52,397 nt of DNA from Candidatus Siliceabacter maunaloa (GCA_024330185.1 JANDLV010000027.1:1-52397), one strand, 5' to 3'. Counted from the first letter of the stretch, positions 17,815 through 25,220 are shown. Translations and numbers: made by a program. Notes: generated by a model from the sequence alone, not told the origin.

Positions 17815-18227
17815 GCTGCCTCACCCTGGATGCCGAGGCGCTGTCGAGCCTTGCCCGCGGCGGCAGTCATGAGGCGACGGTCCGCGCAGCGCTTGCCGCC
17901 GCCCTCGCTGAGCGGGTCGAGGTGCTGGTACCCGCGGCCGTCCTGTCCGAGTGCTATCGCGGTTCCCGTCACGACGCGGCAATCGATGGTTGCCTCTCCC
18001 TCCAGGGCGGCATCGGCGTCGTACCCACCGACCGTGCGCTGGCGCGACGCATCGGACATCTGCTCGCCTCGGCCGGGTGGGGCTCGGAGCACCATGTGGA
18101 CGCCACGGTCGTCGCGAGCTGCGCGACGGCCGGCGGCGGAGTGATCCTCACCGTGGACACGTCGGACCTCAGCGCGCTGACCCCGGCGGGCAGCGGTGTC
18201 GTCGTCAGCGGCTTGACGGACCGCTAA
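17811..18227 (+). CDS. VapC-like PIN-domain toxin
   Basis: A 138-residue PIN nuclease. The acidic residues expected for metal binding are present: D7 (LTLDAEAL), E47 (AAVLSECYRG), D97 (HHVDATVVA) and D116 (ILTVDTSDL). VapC toxins cleave tRNA or rRNA; the target here is unknown. Translation is coupled to the antitoxin through GTG 17811. The module is bracketed by two copies of hrpA-tail sequence. Confidence 0.85.
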   Translation: MSCLTLDAEALSSLARGGSHEATVRAALAAALAERVEVLVPAAVLSECYRGSRHDAAIDGCLSLQGGIGVVPTDRALARRIGHLLASAGWGSEHHVDATVVASCATAGGGVILTVDTSDLSALTPAGSGVVVSGLTDR

Positions 18228-18233
18228 CGCTAG

Positions 18234-18330
18234 CTCGAGAGCGCAAGCGTCACCGCAGCGCTGCGCCGCGCCCAGCGCCTCCCCGACGCCGTGGCCACCG
18301 ACACCGACCGCAGGCACCCTCCACGAGCTC
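18234..18330 (+). pseudogene. Second, isolated fragment of the hrpA 3' region
   Basis: Starting with ctcgag near 18234, the DNA matches 17227-17315 in the hrpA pseudogene with substitutions and a six-base insertion. Translated, it gives [19 protein letters not shown], against [18 protein letters not shown] in the main pseudogene. There is no start, no flanking helicase sequence and no continuation. It lies immediately after the vapC-1 stop, in the same orientation, and its right edge runs into the remnant toxin gene on the other strand. Confidence 0.8.
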
Positions 18331-18513
18331 ATGAGCAAGCGCGGCGTGAACGTTTGCCGCGGCGAGCCGAGTAACCCGCCTCGAGGAGAAACGGCAGGCA
18401 GGTGCGAGCGACCGGGAGAGCACGGACTCGCGCACGCGGTGACGCACATCAACAGGCAAGGAAAGCCGGGCAATGCGCGACCACGCCGAGTGGTCGAGCA
18501 ACGCCGGCGTCAC
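18316..18513 (-). pseudogene. Broken VapC-like PIN toxin (frameshifted, truncated)
   Basis: GTG 18513 overlaps the stop of the antitoxin gene (GTGA) and begins VTPALLDHSAWSRIARL, a typical PIN N-terminus with the first catalytic Asp. Around 18400 the homology changes frame: CLPFLLEAGYSARRGK, the usual mid-domain motif, is in a different frame and ends at a stop soon after. The C-terminal half with the remaining acidic residues is missing; hrpA-derived sequence takes its place. No active toxin can be made. The exact left edge is uncertain by about 30 bases. Confidence 0.75.
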
Positions 18514-18785
18514 CGCTGCGGGTTCCACCCGTGGCGACGCACCCACCCGGCCGCTTCGACGTCGATGCCGAGCTCCCCGGTGGTCACGCGGTCGGCCAGG
18601 GAGGCAACAGCGCGCCGGCGCTCGGCTCCCGTCGAGCGATGCTCCTCGGTCTTGCTAAGGGCGCCTAGGATGACGAGCTCGGCGAGATCGACGCGCTCAT
18701 TCGGCGCCGTCGCGCGCAGTTCGTCCAACGCCACCTTCACCCGGGGCGTCTCGGTTACCGAATGTCGCTTGTGCTTGGTCGGCAC
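18510..18785 (-). CDS. Antitoxin-like protein of the broken vapBC-2 module
   Basis: A 91-residue basic/acidic helical protein starting MPTKHKRHSVTETPRVKVAL, with helical ALDELRATAPNERVDLAELVIL and a C-terminal acidic helix. It resembles small proteins that sit directly upstream of PIN toxins in actinobacteria. Start GTG 18785; a -10-like TACACT (18793-18798, reverse strand) ends seven bases before it. It overlaps the remnant toxin and may be orphaned, with no toxin left to neutralise. Confidence 0.65.
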   Translation of the reverse strand: MPTKHKRHSVTETPRVKVALDELRATAPNERVDLAELVILGALSKTEEHRSTGAERRRAVASLADRVTTGELGIDVEAAGWVRRHGWNPQR

Positions 18786-18884
18786 CAGGGCGAGTGTAGT
18801 ACCGGTGCTGCACGATCAGCCACGAGCACCACCCCTGGCCGCGCCACACGATCGAACGATCCGCCGCGCTGAAGAGCAGCCCGT

Positions 18885-19013
18885 TCGTCAACTCCGAGGT
18901 CGAGAAGCTCCGCGCCAGCGGCCGGGTGGCGCGAGTGCCTCTTGGTTGCCCACGCCGTCCACGAGACCGGCCGTCGGGAGATCCTCCGCCTCGACGTCGG
19001 CGAGGGCGGCTAG
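18885..19013 (+). mobile_element. Remnant of an IS256-family (mutator-type) transposase
   Basis: Two adjacent frames together read SEVEKLRASGRVAR and, after a shift near 18935, LLVAHAVHETGRREILRLDV, then a TAG at 19011-19013. This matches the IS256 pattern of a VEKVRDGGRVVR-like strand followed by a VIAYGVHETGRREVIGLDVG-like strand around the catalytic core. Only about 40 of the usual ~400 residues remain and no inverted repeats are visible. The assignment rests on this local similarity recalled from the family. Confidence 0.6.
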
Positions 19014-19043
19014 ATCCGACAGCCGTCCCGAACGAGGAACTCC

Positions 19044-19646
19044 TTATCCGTCCACGGCAGTGGGTCGTACTCGGTCGCTGTCGGCACCCACAGCCGCGAA
19101 GGAGAAGTTGAAGCCGTACTCCACCAGCTGAATAGCCGCAGCCCGAGCGGCAAGCCTCACGCGTGTTGTGAAGTCCCGCGCGATCAGTATGCCGCGCACC
19201 GCTCGAGGGTCTTCCTCTGTCTGGAGCGACCCGATGTACGACAAGACCTGGGCGATGGCGCTGTCGGGCGCCTCGCTGATCTTGAGTTCGATGACGACCA
19301 GGGATCCTTGGTCGTCCTCGGCCAGGATGTCGATGAAGCCGGACTCAACCCGTCGTTCCCTTCCCTCGTCCACGATGCGCAGGCCCGGATCGAGCTGGTG
19401 GATGTTCCGACGGAGCTCATCCTGCATCTGCCGCTCGAAGCCGAACCTGAGAGTCGCAGCATCCGTGATCTCTTCGACGTCCGCCTCAGTCAGGCTGCTG
19501 GCGTCATGGGGGATCGCGACCCTCGTGAGATGCGCCTTGACTGCGCTTACCGTCCCCTTCGGCACGCCGAGGTGCCCAGCGACTTCCTCTGTTGGCAACC
19601 CTGTCTTGAGAAGCTCGCGAATCTGTTCTCTTACGGCGTCGTCCAT
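19044..19646 (-). CDS. NucS-like (DUF91) nuclease with N-terminal HTH
   Basis: A 200-residue protein. Residues 1-42 look like a helix-turn-helix (TEEVAGHLGVPKGTVSAVK). Residues 66-190 match the C-terminal nuclease domain of the NucS family: LRFGFERQMQDELRRNI, D106 (GFIDILAED), E120-x-K122 (VVIELKISEA) and Q133 (AIAQVLSYIGSL), i.e. all active-site positions of this PD-(D/E)xK-type fold. It lacks the NucS N-terminal dimerisation/DNA-binding domain, so it is not the mismatch-repair NucS itself. A role in defence or transcription-linked DNA processing is possible. It lies alone in the decayed region. Confidence 0.78.
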   Translation of the reverse strand: MDDAVREQIRELLKTGLPTEEVAGHLGVPKGTVSAVKAHLTRVAIPHDASSLTEADVEEITDAATLRFGFERQMQDELRRNIHQLDPGLRIVDEGRERRVESGFIDILAEDDQGSLVVIELKISEAPDSAIAQVLSYIGSLQTEEDPRAVRGILIARDFTTRVRLAARAAAIQLVEYGFNFSFAAVGADSDRVRPTAVDG

Positions 19647-19876
19647 GTATCTCGCAGCCCATTCTTAGCGCATCACATCGCCGGAGGCGCGACTGCCGCC
19701 CTAAAGCACCGCGACCTAGAGCCTCGCAATCGGGCACGGTGAACTCGAAGTCCGCCGGTGCAATCAGCAGACCTCACCCGCTCGGCCATTCCGATCGATC
19801 GCGCAGCCGCTACGCTCGCGCACGCCTGATCCTCGGACCGGGTCGCCTTCGAAGTTCCACGACGGGGACCATCCTC

Positions 19877-20104
19877 ATGCGCCGTCGACGGGAAAGAAAG
19901 GGAAGACGACCACGTGATCCGCCCCTACCAAGCACCGACCGGGCTGACATCGAGCGGCTTCTGCGCGCGTTGGACTGCCTCGAAGTACCGTTGGACTGGC
20001 ACCTTTACACGCTCGATCGGCTACACGACGGCGACACATTGCACGCGGTACTGGTCTACGAGGACCCGACCGCCGTGGTCGGCTTCGTAACAGGGCCAGG
20101 CTGA
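19877..20104 (+). CDS. Small hypothetical protein
   Basis: A 75-residue ORF from ATG 19877 (an in-frame ATG/GTG-type start 46 codons earlier, at 19739, gives only low-complexity sequence). RADIERLLRALDCLEVPLDW and TLHAVLVYEDPTAVVGF look like real protein sequence (helix then strand), but I do not recognise a family. No Shine-Dalgarno sequence is evident. It could be the tail of a degraded gene. Confidence 0.3.
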   Translation: MRRRRERKGRRPRDPPLPSTDRADIERLLRALDCLEVPLDWHLYTLDRLHDGDTLHAVLVYEDPTAVVGFVTGPG

Positions 20105-20301
20105 TGGCCGGCACGCCCGAGGTGCGGTACAGGCGGTCGTTGGACGGCCCGTGAGTTCGGCGCTCCCTCCCTTCGACTCGCCACTGAATCAGCGTGCGTG
20201 CGACGGAGTGAAGGGATCCGCTTCCAGCGCGTGACCTCTAGCAAGTCGCACGCTGGTCTCGTCCCAGTGCCGCCTCAGTTCCCAGCGCTTCCCTCTGGGC
20301 C
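20105..20301. other. Non-coding stretch before the ggt remnant
   Basis: I see no convincing gene, RNA structure or repeat in these ~200 bases; short frames on both strands look like noise. The base composition is slightly less GC-rich than the surrounding genes, as in the neighbouring decayed region. Confidence 0.5.
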
Positions 20302-20508
20302 TCATGCCACCACCACTGCCCCGCCCGGGGTCGCCTGCGCCGCGCAGGGCGCCGGTGGCGGGGTCGCGCTCGACGGCCTGGGCGCCTTTGGGAGCCGCGG
20401 AAGCGCACGAGGTCGCGGTCGCCGAGCTCCTCGACGGGGACGCCGGGCTCGGCGTAGACGCTGGCGCCCTCGACGGGGACGCGCGGCGCGCGCACTGCGG
20501 TGATAGGC
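20302..20508 (-). pseudogene. Duplicated 3' end of the gamma-glutamyltransferase gene
   Basis: These ~207 bases match the last ~220 bases of the intact gamma-glutamyltransferase gene (23784-24003), in the same orientation and including its TGA stop (20302-20304). Most bases are identical; a deletion of about ten bases corresponding to the region around 23876-23890, plus scattered substitutions, breaks the frame. It carries the VYAEPGVPVEELGDRDLVRF and final AVVVA segments. There is no start or N-terminal part. With the intact copy it brackets the pentapeptide/ATPase/PIN/ligase block. Confidence 0.88.
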
Positions 20509-20527
20509 CAGGTGTAGGGTCCCGGCC

Positions 20528-21205
20528 GTGGGGTCCCGCCGCACCGCACGCGTGATTGGCGCGACCGCGCCCGTCGACGTCGACCTCGACGAGCTGGCCC
20601 CCGCGGGCGGCGGACCGTTCGAGAGCGGCTTCCAGGTCGAGGACGCGCGGCTGGGGCCCGAGGCGGATCTCGCCGGCGTCGATGCTGGGTCAGGGCTGTT
20701 CGCGCGGGTGCGCTTCGACGGGGCACGGCTCGGCGGGTCGCGGATGCGCGGGGTGTCGCTCTCCGACGTTGTCGCGCAGCGGGTCGAGGGCTCGAACGCG
20801 GATTGGTCGGGCGCGAGCATGACTCGGGTCGAGTGGGACGACGCGCGGCTCACCGGGATGCAGTTCGCCGAAGCGAACCTCCGCGACGTCACGTTCCGCA
20901 ACTGCAAGCTCGACTTCGCGAACTTCCGGATGGCGACCCTGTCGCATGTGACGTTCGAGGGGTGCGTGCTCGACGAGAGCGACTTCGCCGAGAGCCGGCT
21001 CGAGTACACGCGCTTCTCCGCGTGCCAGCTCCGCGCGGGCGACTTCCAGAAGGCGCGGCTGTCCTGCGTCGACTTCCGCGGCTCCGAGCTGGAGCTTTGC
21101 AGCAGCGTGCTGGGGCTGAAGGGCGCCATCGTCAGCCCGCTCCAGCTCATGGTGCTCTCGGCCGCGCTCGCGCACGAAGCCGAGATCGACGTCCGCGAAG
21201 ACTGA
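20528..21205 (+). CDS. Pentapeptide-repeat protein
   Basis: A 225-residue protein whose residues ~40-190 follow the A(D/N)Lxx pentapeptide pattern (DARLGPEADLAGVD, FAEANLRDVTFRNCKLDFANF, LDESDFAESRLEYTRFSACQL), expected to form a right-handed quadrilateral beta-helix. No enzymatic motif. Some such proteins mimic DNA and protect gyrase; others are scaffolds. GTG 20528 begins just 20 bases past the ggt remnant. It lies 69 bases upstream of the ATPase gene on the same strand, so it may share that transcript; whether it is a functional partner is unknown. Confidence 0.85.
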   Translation: MGSRRTARVIGATAPVDVDLDELAPAGGGPFESGFQVEDARLGPEADLAGVDAGSGLFARVRFDGARLGGSRMRGVSLSDVVAQRVEGSNADWSGASMTRVEWDDARLTGMQFAEANLRDVTFRNCKLDFANFRMATLSHVTFEGCVLDESDFAESRLEYTRFSACQLRAGDFQKARLSCVDFRGSELELCSSVLGLKGAIVSPLQLMVLSAALAHEAEIDVRED

Positions 21206-21274
21206 CCGATGATCCGATGACGTCCGTCCCGCACGCACCACGGTAGACAGCGAAGCCGACGCCTGAGCGATGAT

Positions 21275-22591
21275 ATGCCCATGCCCCCTTCGCCGTTCCT
21301 CGAGGAGCTGCGCCTCACGCGCTTCAAGTCCTTCCGCGACGCGGTCCTACCGCTGCGCGACCTCACCCTGCTCATCGGGCGCAACGGCAGCGGCAAGTCC
21401 AACGCCATCGACGGGCTGCACGTGCTGGCGCGGCTCGCCGAAGGCGAGGATCTGCGCGAGGCCATCGACGGTGGTCGGCGGGAGGGTGGTGAGGTTCGCG
21501 GCGGCGTAGGCGGATGCGCTCCCTACGGCGAGTCGACGTTCGCCCTCGGGTGCACGGTCCGAGTGGGGGACGACCTGATCGATCTCGACGTCGAGGTGCA
21601 GGTCGAGCCCGACGTGCAGATCATCAGCGAAGCGCTGCACGCGCGACCCGCGCGCGGCAGGCACCGGGCGTACCTGACCACGGACCGGACCGCGCCGGGC
21701 CTCTTCGCCATCCAGGGTCGCTACTTCAACGGCAAGCAGGGACCGAACCCAGTGCTGCCCTTCCGACCTGATCGACTGCTCACCGCGCAGGTCCCCACGA
21801 AGGTACCCGGCAATCTCAAGGCAACCCGCCAGGTCCATGAGGCTGCCGAAGTGGTCATCGCCGCTCTGCGTTCCGTCTTCATCCTCGATCCGGTGCCGGC
21901 CCTCATGCGTCAGTACGTGCCCCGGCGTGATGTCACCCTCCGCCGCCAGGCCGACAATCTCTCGGCGGTCGTCGGCGCCCTGCGCGAGGACACCGAGCGC
22001 TGGGAGCAGCTCAAGGAGATCGTTCAGGCGCTGCCCGAGCAGCACGTCGCGTCGATCACCGTGGAGTCCTCCGCTCTGGAGGACGTGATGCTCGCTCTAC
22101 ATGAGCGTTTCGCAGGTCAGGATGTGCCCTTCTCGGCGCGGGTCATGAGCGACGGGATGCTGCGCTTCCTCGCCTTTGCCGCAGCGCTGCTCGAAGCACC
22201 CGCCTTGGAGACCACCGTCGAGGACGACGCGCCGCACACCCTTCTGGTCATCGAGGAGATCGAGAACGGGCTTCATCCTTCTCAGGCGGCTCGGGTCGTT
22301 CGGCTCATCAAGGCCGAGTCTCAGCGCCGGCGCATCCGGACACTCGCCACCACGCACAGCCCAGCGATGCTGACCGCGCTCGATGCCACCGACCACGATG
22401 GAGTCATCGTCTGTCTTCGCCATCCAGAGACGGCGAGAACCGAGCTCGTACCGCTCGTCGACCTAGCCAGCTACCCGGCGGCGATGGCGGCCGGAACGCT
22501 CGGTGATGCAGTCACGCAGCAGCGCCTCGAAGGGACGCCAGACTCTCGCGAGCGACGCGACACGCTCGAGGAGCTGCTGGCGACGCTCTGA
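21275..22591 (+). CDS. AAA ATPase (AAA_21/RecF-SMC-like) of an ATPase-PIN-RNA ligase operon
   Basis: A 438-residue SMC/RecF-like ATPase. It begins LRLTRFKSFRDAVLPLRDLT, with Walker A GRNGSGKSN at residues 35-43, the ABC-type signature region near VMSDGMLRFLAFAAAL, Walker B LLVIEEIENGLHPSQ and a TTHSP switch histidine. There is no TOPRIM or DUF4435 domain, so it is not OLD or PARIS AriA. Such ATPases often act as sensors gating a nuclease. ATG 21275 (ATG 21281 also possible), no Shine-Dalgarno sequence. Its TGA overlaps the ATG of the PIN gene (TGATG), so the two proteins are probably made together. Confidence 0.88.
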   Translation: MPMPPSPFLEELRLTRFKSFRDAVLPLRDLTLLIGRNGSGKSNAIDGLHVLARLAEGEDLREAIDGGRREGGEVRGGVGGCAPYGESTFALGCTVRVGDDLIDLDVEVQVEPDVQIISEALHARPARGRHRAYLTTDRTAPGLFAIQGRYFNGKQGPNPVLPFRPDRLLTAQVPTKVPGNLKATRQVHEAAEVVIAALRSVFILDPVPALMRQYVPRRDVTLRRQADNLSAVVGALREDTERWEQLKEIVQALPEQHVASITVESSALEDVMLALHERFAGQDVPFSARVMSDGMLRFLAFAAALLEAPALETTVEDDAPHTLLVIEEIENGLHPSQAARVVRLIKAESQRRRIRTLATTHSPAMLTALDATDHDGVIVCLRHPETARTELVPLVDLASYPAAMAAGTLGDAVTQQRLEGTPDSRERRDTLEELLATL

Positions 22592-23058
22592 TGCGCAAGG
22601 CCGTCTTCCTCGATACGAGCGTGCTGTGCGAGTTGCTGCGGGTCCCCGGGAAGTGCCAGCGGCCCGACGAGGTACGAGTCGACGTGACGCGACGGGTCGA
22701 CGCGGGCGAGACGCTGCTCCTGCCGACCGCGGCGATCATCGAGACCGGGAACCACATCGCGCAGCTCGCTGACGGCCATGCACGCCGGCGCTGCGCCCAC
22801 GGGCTGGTCAACGTGCTGCAAGCGACCGCTCAGCAGGATCCGCCGTGGGTGCTCAACGGCGCCCGGTGGGACGTCGAGCTGATCGGCGCGCTGTGCAACG
22901 GTGCTCGCGGATGTCCGCCGCTGCCCGACATGGCCTCCCAGCGGGTAGGCGCGGGTGACGTGTCGATCCTTGCCGAGGCGGAGGCCTACGAGCGGCGGGC
23001 CGCGCACGTCGCGGTGGAGATCTGGACGTTCGATCAGGGGCTGGGCGCGTACGCGTGA
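22591..23058 (+). CDS. PIN-like nuclease encoded with the AAA ATPase
   Basis: A 155-residue PIN-like protein: D8 (AVFLDTSVLCELL), E51 (AAIIETGNHIAQL), D123 (GAGDVSILAEAEAY) and D148 (IWTFDQGLGAYA) form the expected metal-binding acidic set. It lacks an antitoxin gene; instead it overlaps the ATPase stop at its start and the RNA ligase start at its end. In this context the ATPase is the likely regulator. Residues 60-120 contain an insertion (about 50 residues with three Cys) not usual in VapC toxins. Substrate, presumably an RNA, is inferred. Confidence 0.82.
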   Translation: MRKAVFLDTSVLCELLRVPGKCQRPDEVRVDVTRRVDAGETLLLPTAAIIETGNHIAQLADGHARRRCAHGLVNVLQATAQQDPPWVLNGARWDVELIGALCNGARGCPPLPDMASQRVGAGDVSILAEAEAYERRAAHVAVEIWTFDQGLGAYA

Positions 23059-23729
23059 CTACTCCGCCGAAGTTCCCGCGCGTCGCCCACCTGGCCCCGG
23101 GAGCCGGCGTCGATCGCGGCGACCTCGTGCTCGACCACGACGGTCGCGAGCGGCTGCTCGGCGTGCCGGTGGTCGTCGAGGAGAAACTCGACGGTGCTAA
23201 TGTCGTCGTGTGGATCGACGAGGGGGTTCCGCGCGTGGCCACGCGCGGAGGGGTCGACGCGATCGATCGGGGGGGTCAGCGCGGACGCCTGAGGTCGTGG
23301 GCGACGAGCCGCGGAGACGAGCTAAGAGCCGCGCTCGGCGACCGCTACGCGCTCTACGGCGAGTGGCTCCTGCGCCGCCACACGATCCGCTACGACCGAC
23401 TCCCCGGTCCCTTCGTCGGACTCGACGTCCTCGACCGGTGGTTCGGCTGGTTCCTCCAGCTTCACGAACGCGACGCGGTGCTGGCCGCCGTCGACGTGCC
23501 CTCTCCCCCAAGGCGATTCGAGGGGACACTGGGCTCCCAAGTCGCCGCCGAGAAACTTCTGGGTCCATCGGCGTTCGGATCGAGCAGCGCGGAGGGCGTG
23601 ATCATCCGATCGATTCGTCCGGGGGATGGGCCGAGGCTCGCCAAGCTTGTGGATCCCGCGTGGACGCAGCGGGCCGATGACGCATGGCCGATGTCGCGGG
23701 AGGAGAACATCGTCGTGAGCGTTCGCTGA
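23055..23729 (+). CDS. ATP-dependent RNA ligase (Rnl2-like nucleotidyltransferase)
   Basis: A 224-residue ligase with the ordered covalent-nucleotidyltransferase motifs: motif I K44-x-D46-G47 (VEEKLDGANV, the Lys that takes AMP), Arg64 in TRGG (Ia), YALYGEWLLRRH with E103 (III), FVGLDVLD at 120-127 (IIIa), EGVIIRS at 180-186 (IV) and LAKLV with K197 (V). The size matches a bare adenylyltransferase domain as in RNA_ligase-family (Rnl2) proteins; no C-terminal DNA-ligase OB/BRCT part. GTG 23055 overlaps the PIN stop (GTGA). Predicted to seal RNA nicks, perhaps those made by the neighbouring PIN nuclease. Confidence 0.87.
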   Translation: MTTPPKFPRVAHLAPGAGVDRGDLVLDHDGRERLLGVPVVVEEKLDGANVVVWIDEGVPRVATRGGVDAIDRGGQRGRLRSWATSRGDELRAALGDRYALYGEWLLRRHTIRYDRLPGPFVGLDVLDRWFGWFLQLHERDAVLAAVDVPSPPRRFEGTLGSQVAAEKLLGPSAFGSSSAEGVIIRSIRPGDGPRLAKLVDPAWTQRADDAWPMSREENIVVSVR

Positions 23730-23783
23730 CCCGATCGGCCGGACCGACCCGTGGCGGGGGTCGCCGTGCATCAGACGCACCGC

Positions 23784-25220
23784 TCAGGCCACCACCACTG
23801 CCCCACCCCGCCGGGGGTCGCCGGCGCCGCGCAGGGCGCCGGTGGTGGGGTCGCGCTCGACGGCCTGGGCGCCGCCGAAGAAGACGTTGGGGGCGCGGAA
23901 GCGCACGAGGTCGCGCTCGCCGAGCTCCTCGACGGGGACGCCGGGCTCGGCGTAGACGCTGGGGCCCTCGACGTGGACGCGCGGTGCGCGCACGGCGGCG
24001 TCGACGTCGAGGCCGTGGTCGAGGACGCCGACGATGACCTGCAGGACGGCTGAGCGGATGCGGTTGGAGCCCGCGGAGCCCAGTACGAGGCGCAGCGCGC
24101 CGTCGGGCGCGAGGACCGCGGTGGGAGCCATCATCGAGGGCATCCGCGTGCCCGGCGCGGCGCGGTGGAAGCCCAGCGGGCTGAGGTCCTCCTCGCCCAT
24201 GATGTTGTTGACGTGGATGCCGGTGCCGGGCACCACGATGCCGCAGCCCTCGCCGTTGGTGCACGTCACCGAGCAGGCGCGGCCGTCGCCGTCGACCACG
24301 GCGATGTGCGTCGTGGAGCCCAGGCGCTCGAGGAAGCGCGGCGTGCGCTCGGCCTGGGCGTGCTCCATGACCTCGACGATCTGCGGGAGGGTCGGCGCGC
24401 CCTCGCGCGCGTCCTCCAGGCGCGCCATGGCCAGCGCGAGGAGGGTGCCCCCGGCGGCCGGCGGCGGATTGGTGTGCACGGCGTGGCCGCGGTAGATGGC
24501 GCGCACCGGCTCGCGCGCCTGCGCCGCGTAGGCGGCCAGGTCGTCGCGGGTGAGGACGGCGCCCCGGGGCCCCAGGCAGTCGACGACCGCGTCGGCCAGG
24601 TCGCCGGTGTAGAACGGCGCGGCACCCTCGGCTCCCAGCCGGTCGATGGTGTCGGCCAGCTCGGGCAGCGCGAGGCGGTCGCCGGCGCGCAGCAGCGCCC
24701 CGCCGGGCGCGAAGGCCGCCTGGCCCTCGGGCGCCGACCGGTAGATCGGCGTGAGGATGTCGAACAGATAGGCCTGGACCGCGTTGACCTCCACGCCCTC
24801 GCGGGCCAGCGCCGCAGCGGGCGCGGCGAGCCGGTCGAGGGGCACGCTGCCCCAGCGCCGCGCGGCGGCCTCGATGCCCGCGGGGGTGCCGTAGGCCCCG
24901 GCTGACGCGGCGCCGACATGGAAGGCCTGGACGGCGTCGCCGAAGGAGACCTCGACCCGGATGAGCTCCCCCGGCGCCGCGCGCTCGCCGCAGCCCGGCG
25001 CGGCCACGAAGAAGTCCAGCACCACGGGCTCCTCCCCCGCACCGGCCACCAGCAGGTACCCACCAGCGCCGGGCCCGGTGAGCAGCGGCTCGGCCACCCA
25101 CGAGACCAGCATGGCGGCCAGCGCGGCGTCCACCGCGTTGCCGCCCTCGCGCAACACCCGCGCACCCGCCTGGGCCGTGAGCGGATGGCCGGCGGCGACG
25201 ACGCCGCGCTCGGAGCCCAT
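23784..25220 (-). CDS. ggt: Gamma-glutamyltransferase family protein
   Basis: A 478-residue Ntn-hydrolase of the gamma-glutamyltransferase family, which cleaves gamma-glutamyl bonds such as in glutathione or related thiols. It lacks a signal peptide (MGSERGVVAAGHPLTAQAG). GGNAVDAALAAMLV and LLTGPGAGGYLLV are N-terminal landmarks. The nucleophile of the small subunit is Thr303 in GSTTHIAVVD, and SAGSNRIRSAVLQVI follows near the C-terminus. At 478 residues it is shorter than E. coli Ggt (~580). Its last ~220 bases recur at 20302-20508. It ends about 55 bases from the convergent RNA ligase gene. Confidence 0.9.
   Translation of the reverse strand: MGSERGVVAAGHPLTAQAGARVLREGGNAVDAALAAMLVSWVAEPLLTGPGAGGYLLVAGAGEEPVVLDFFVAAPGCGERAAPGELIRVEVSFGDAVQAFHVGAASAGAYGTPAGIEAAARRWGSVPLDRLAAPAAALAREGVEVNAVQAYLFDILTPIYRSAPEGQAAFAPGGALLRAGDRLALPELADTIDRLGAEGAAPFYTGDLADAVVDCLGPRGAVLTRDDLAAYAAQAREPVRAIYRGHAVHTNPPPAAGGTLLALAMARLEDAREGAPTLPQIVEVMEHAQAERTPRFLERLGSTTHIAVVDGDGRACSVTCTNGEGCGIVVPGTGIHVNNIMGEEDLSPLGFHRAAPGTRMPSMMAPTAVLAPDGALRLVLGSAGSNRIRSAVLQVIVGVLDHGLDVDAAVRAPRVHVEGPSVYAEPGVPVEELGERDLVRFRAPNVFFGGAQAVERDPTTGALRGAGDPRRGGAVVVA

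Noticed and set aside
18697-18891. Minus-strand 64-codon ORF with LIVQHRYYT, possibly the tail of an IS256-type transposase
   Set aside because: The similarity is too short and the orientation opposes the better-supported transposase remnant next to it.
19044-19646. Genuine NucS mismatch-repair gene
   Set aside because: The N-terminal NucS domain is absent and replaced by a helix-turn-helix; only the nuclease domain is shared.
21275-23058. ATPase-PIN pair as OLD/Gabija or PARIS
   Set aside because: There is no TOPRIM domain, UvrD-like helicase or DUF4435 partner; the second protein is PIN-like and the third a ligase.
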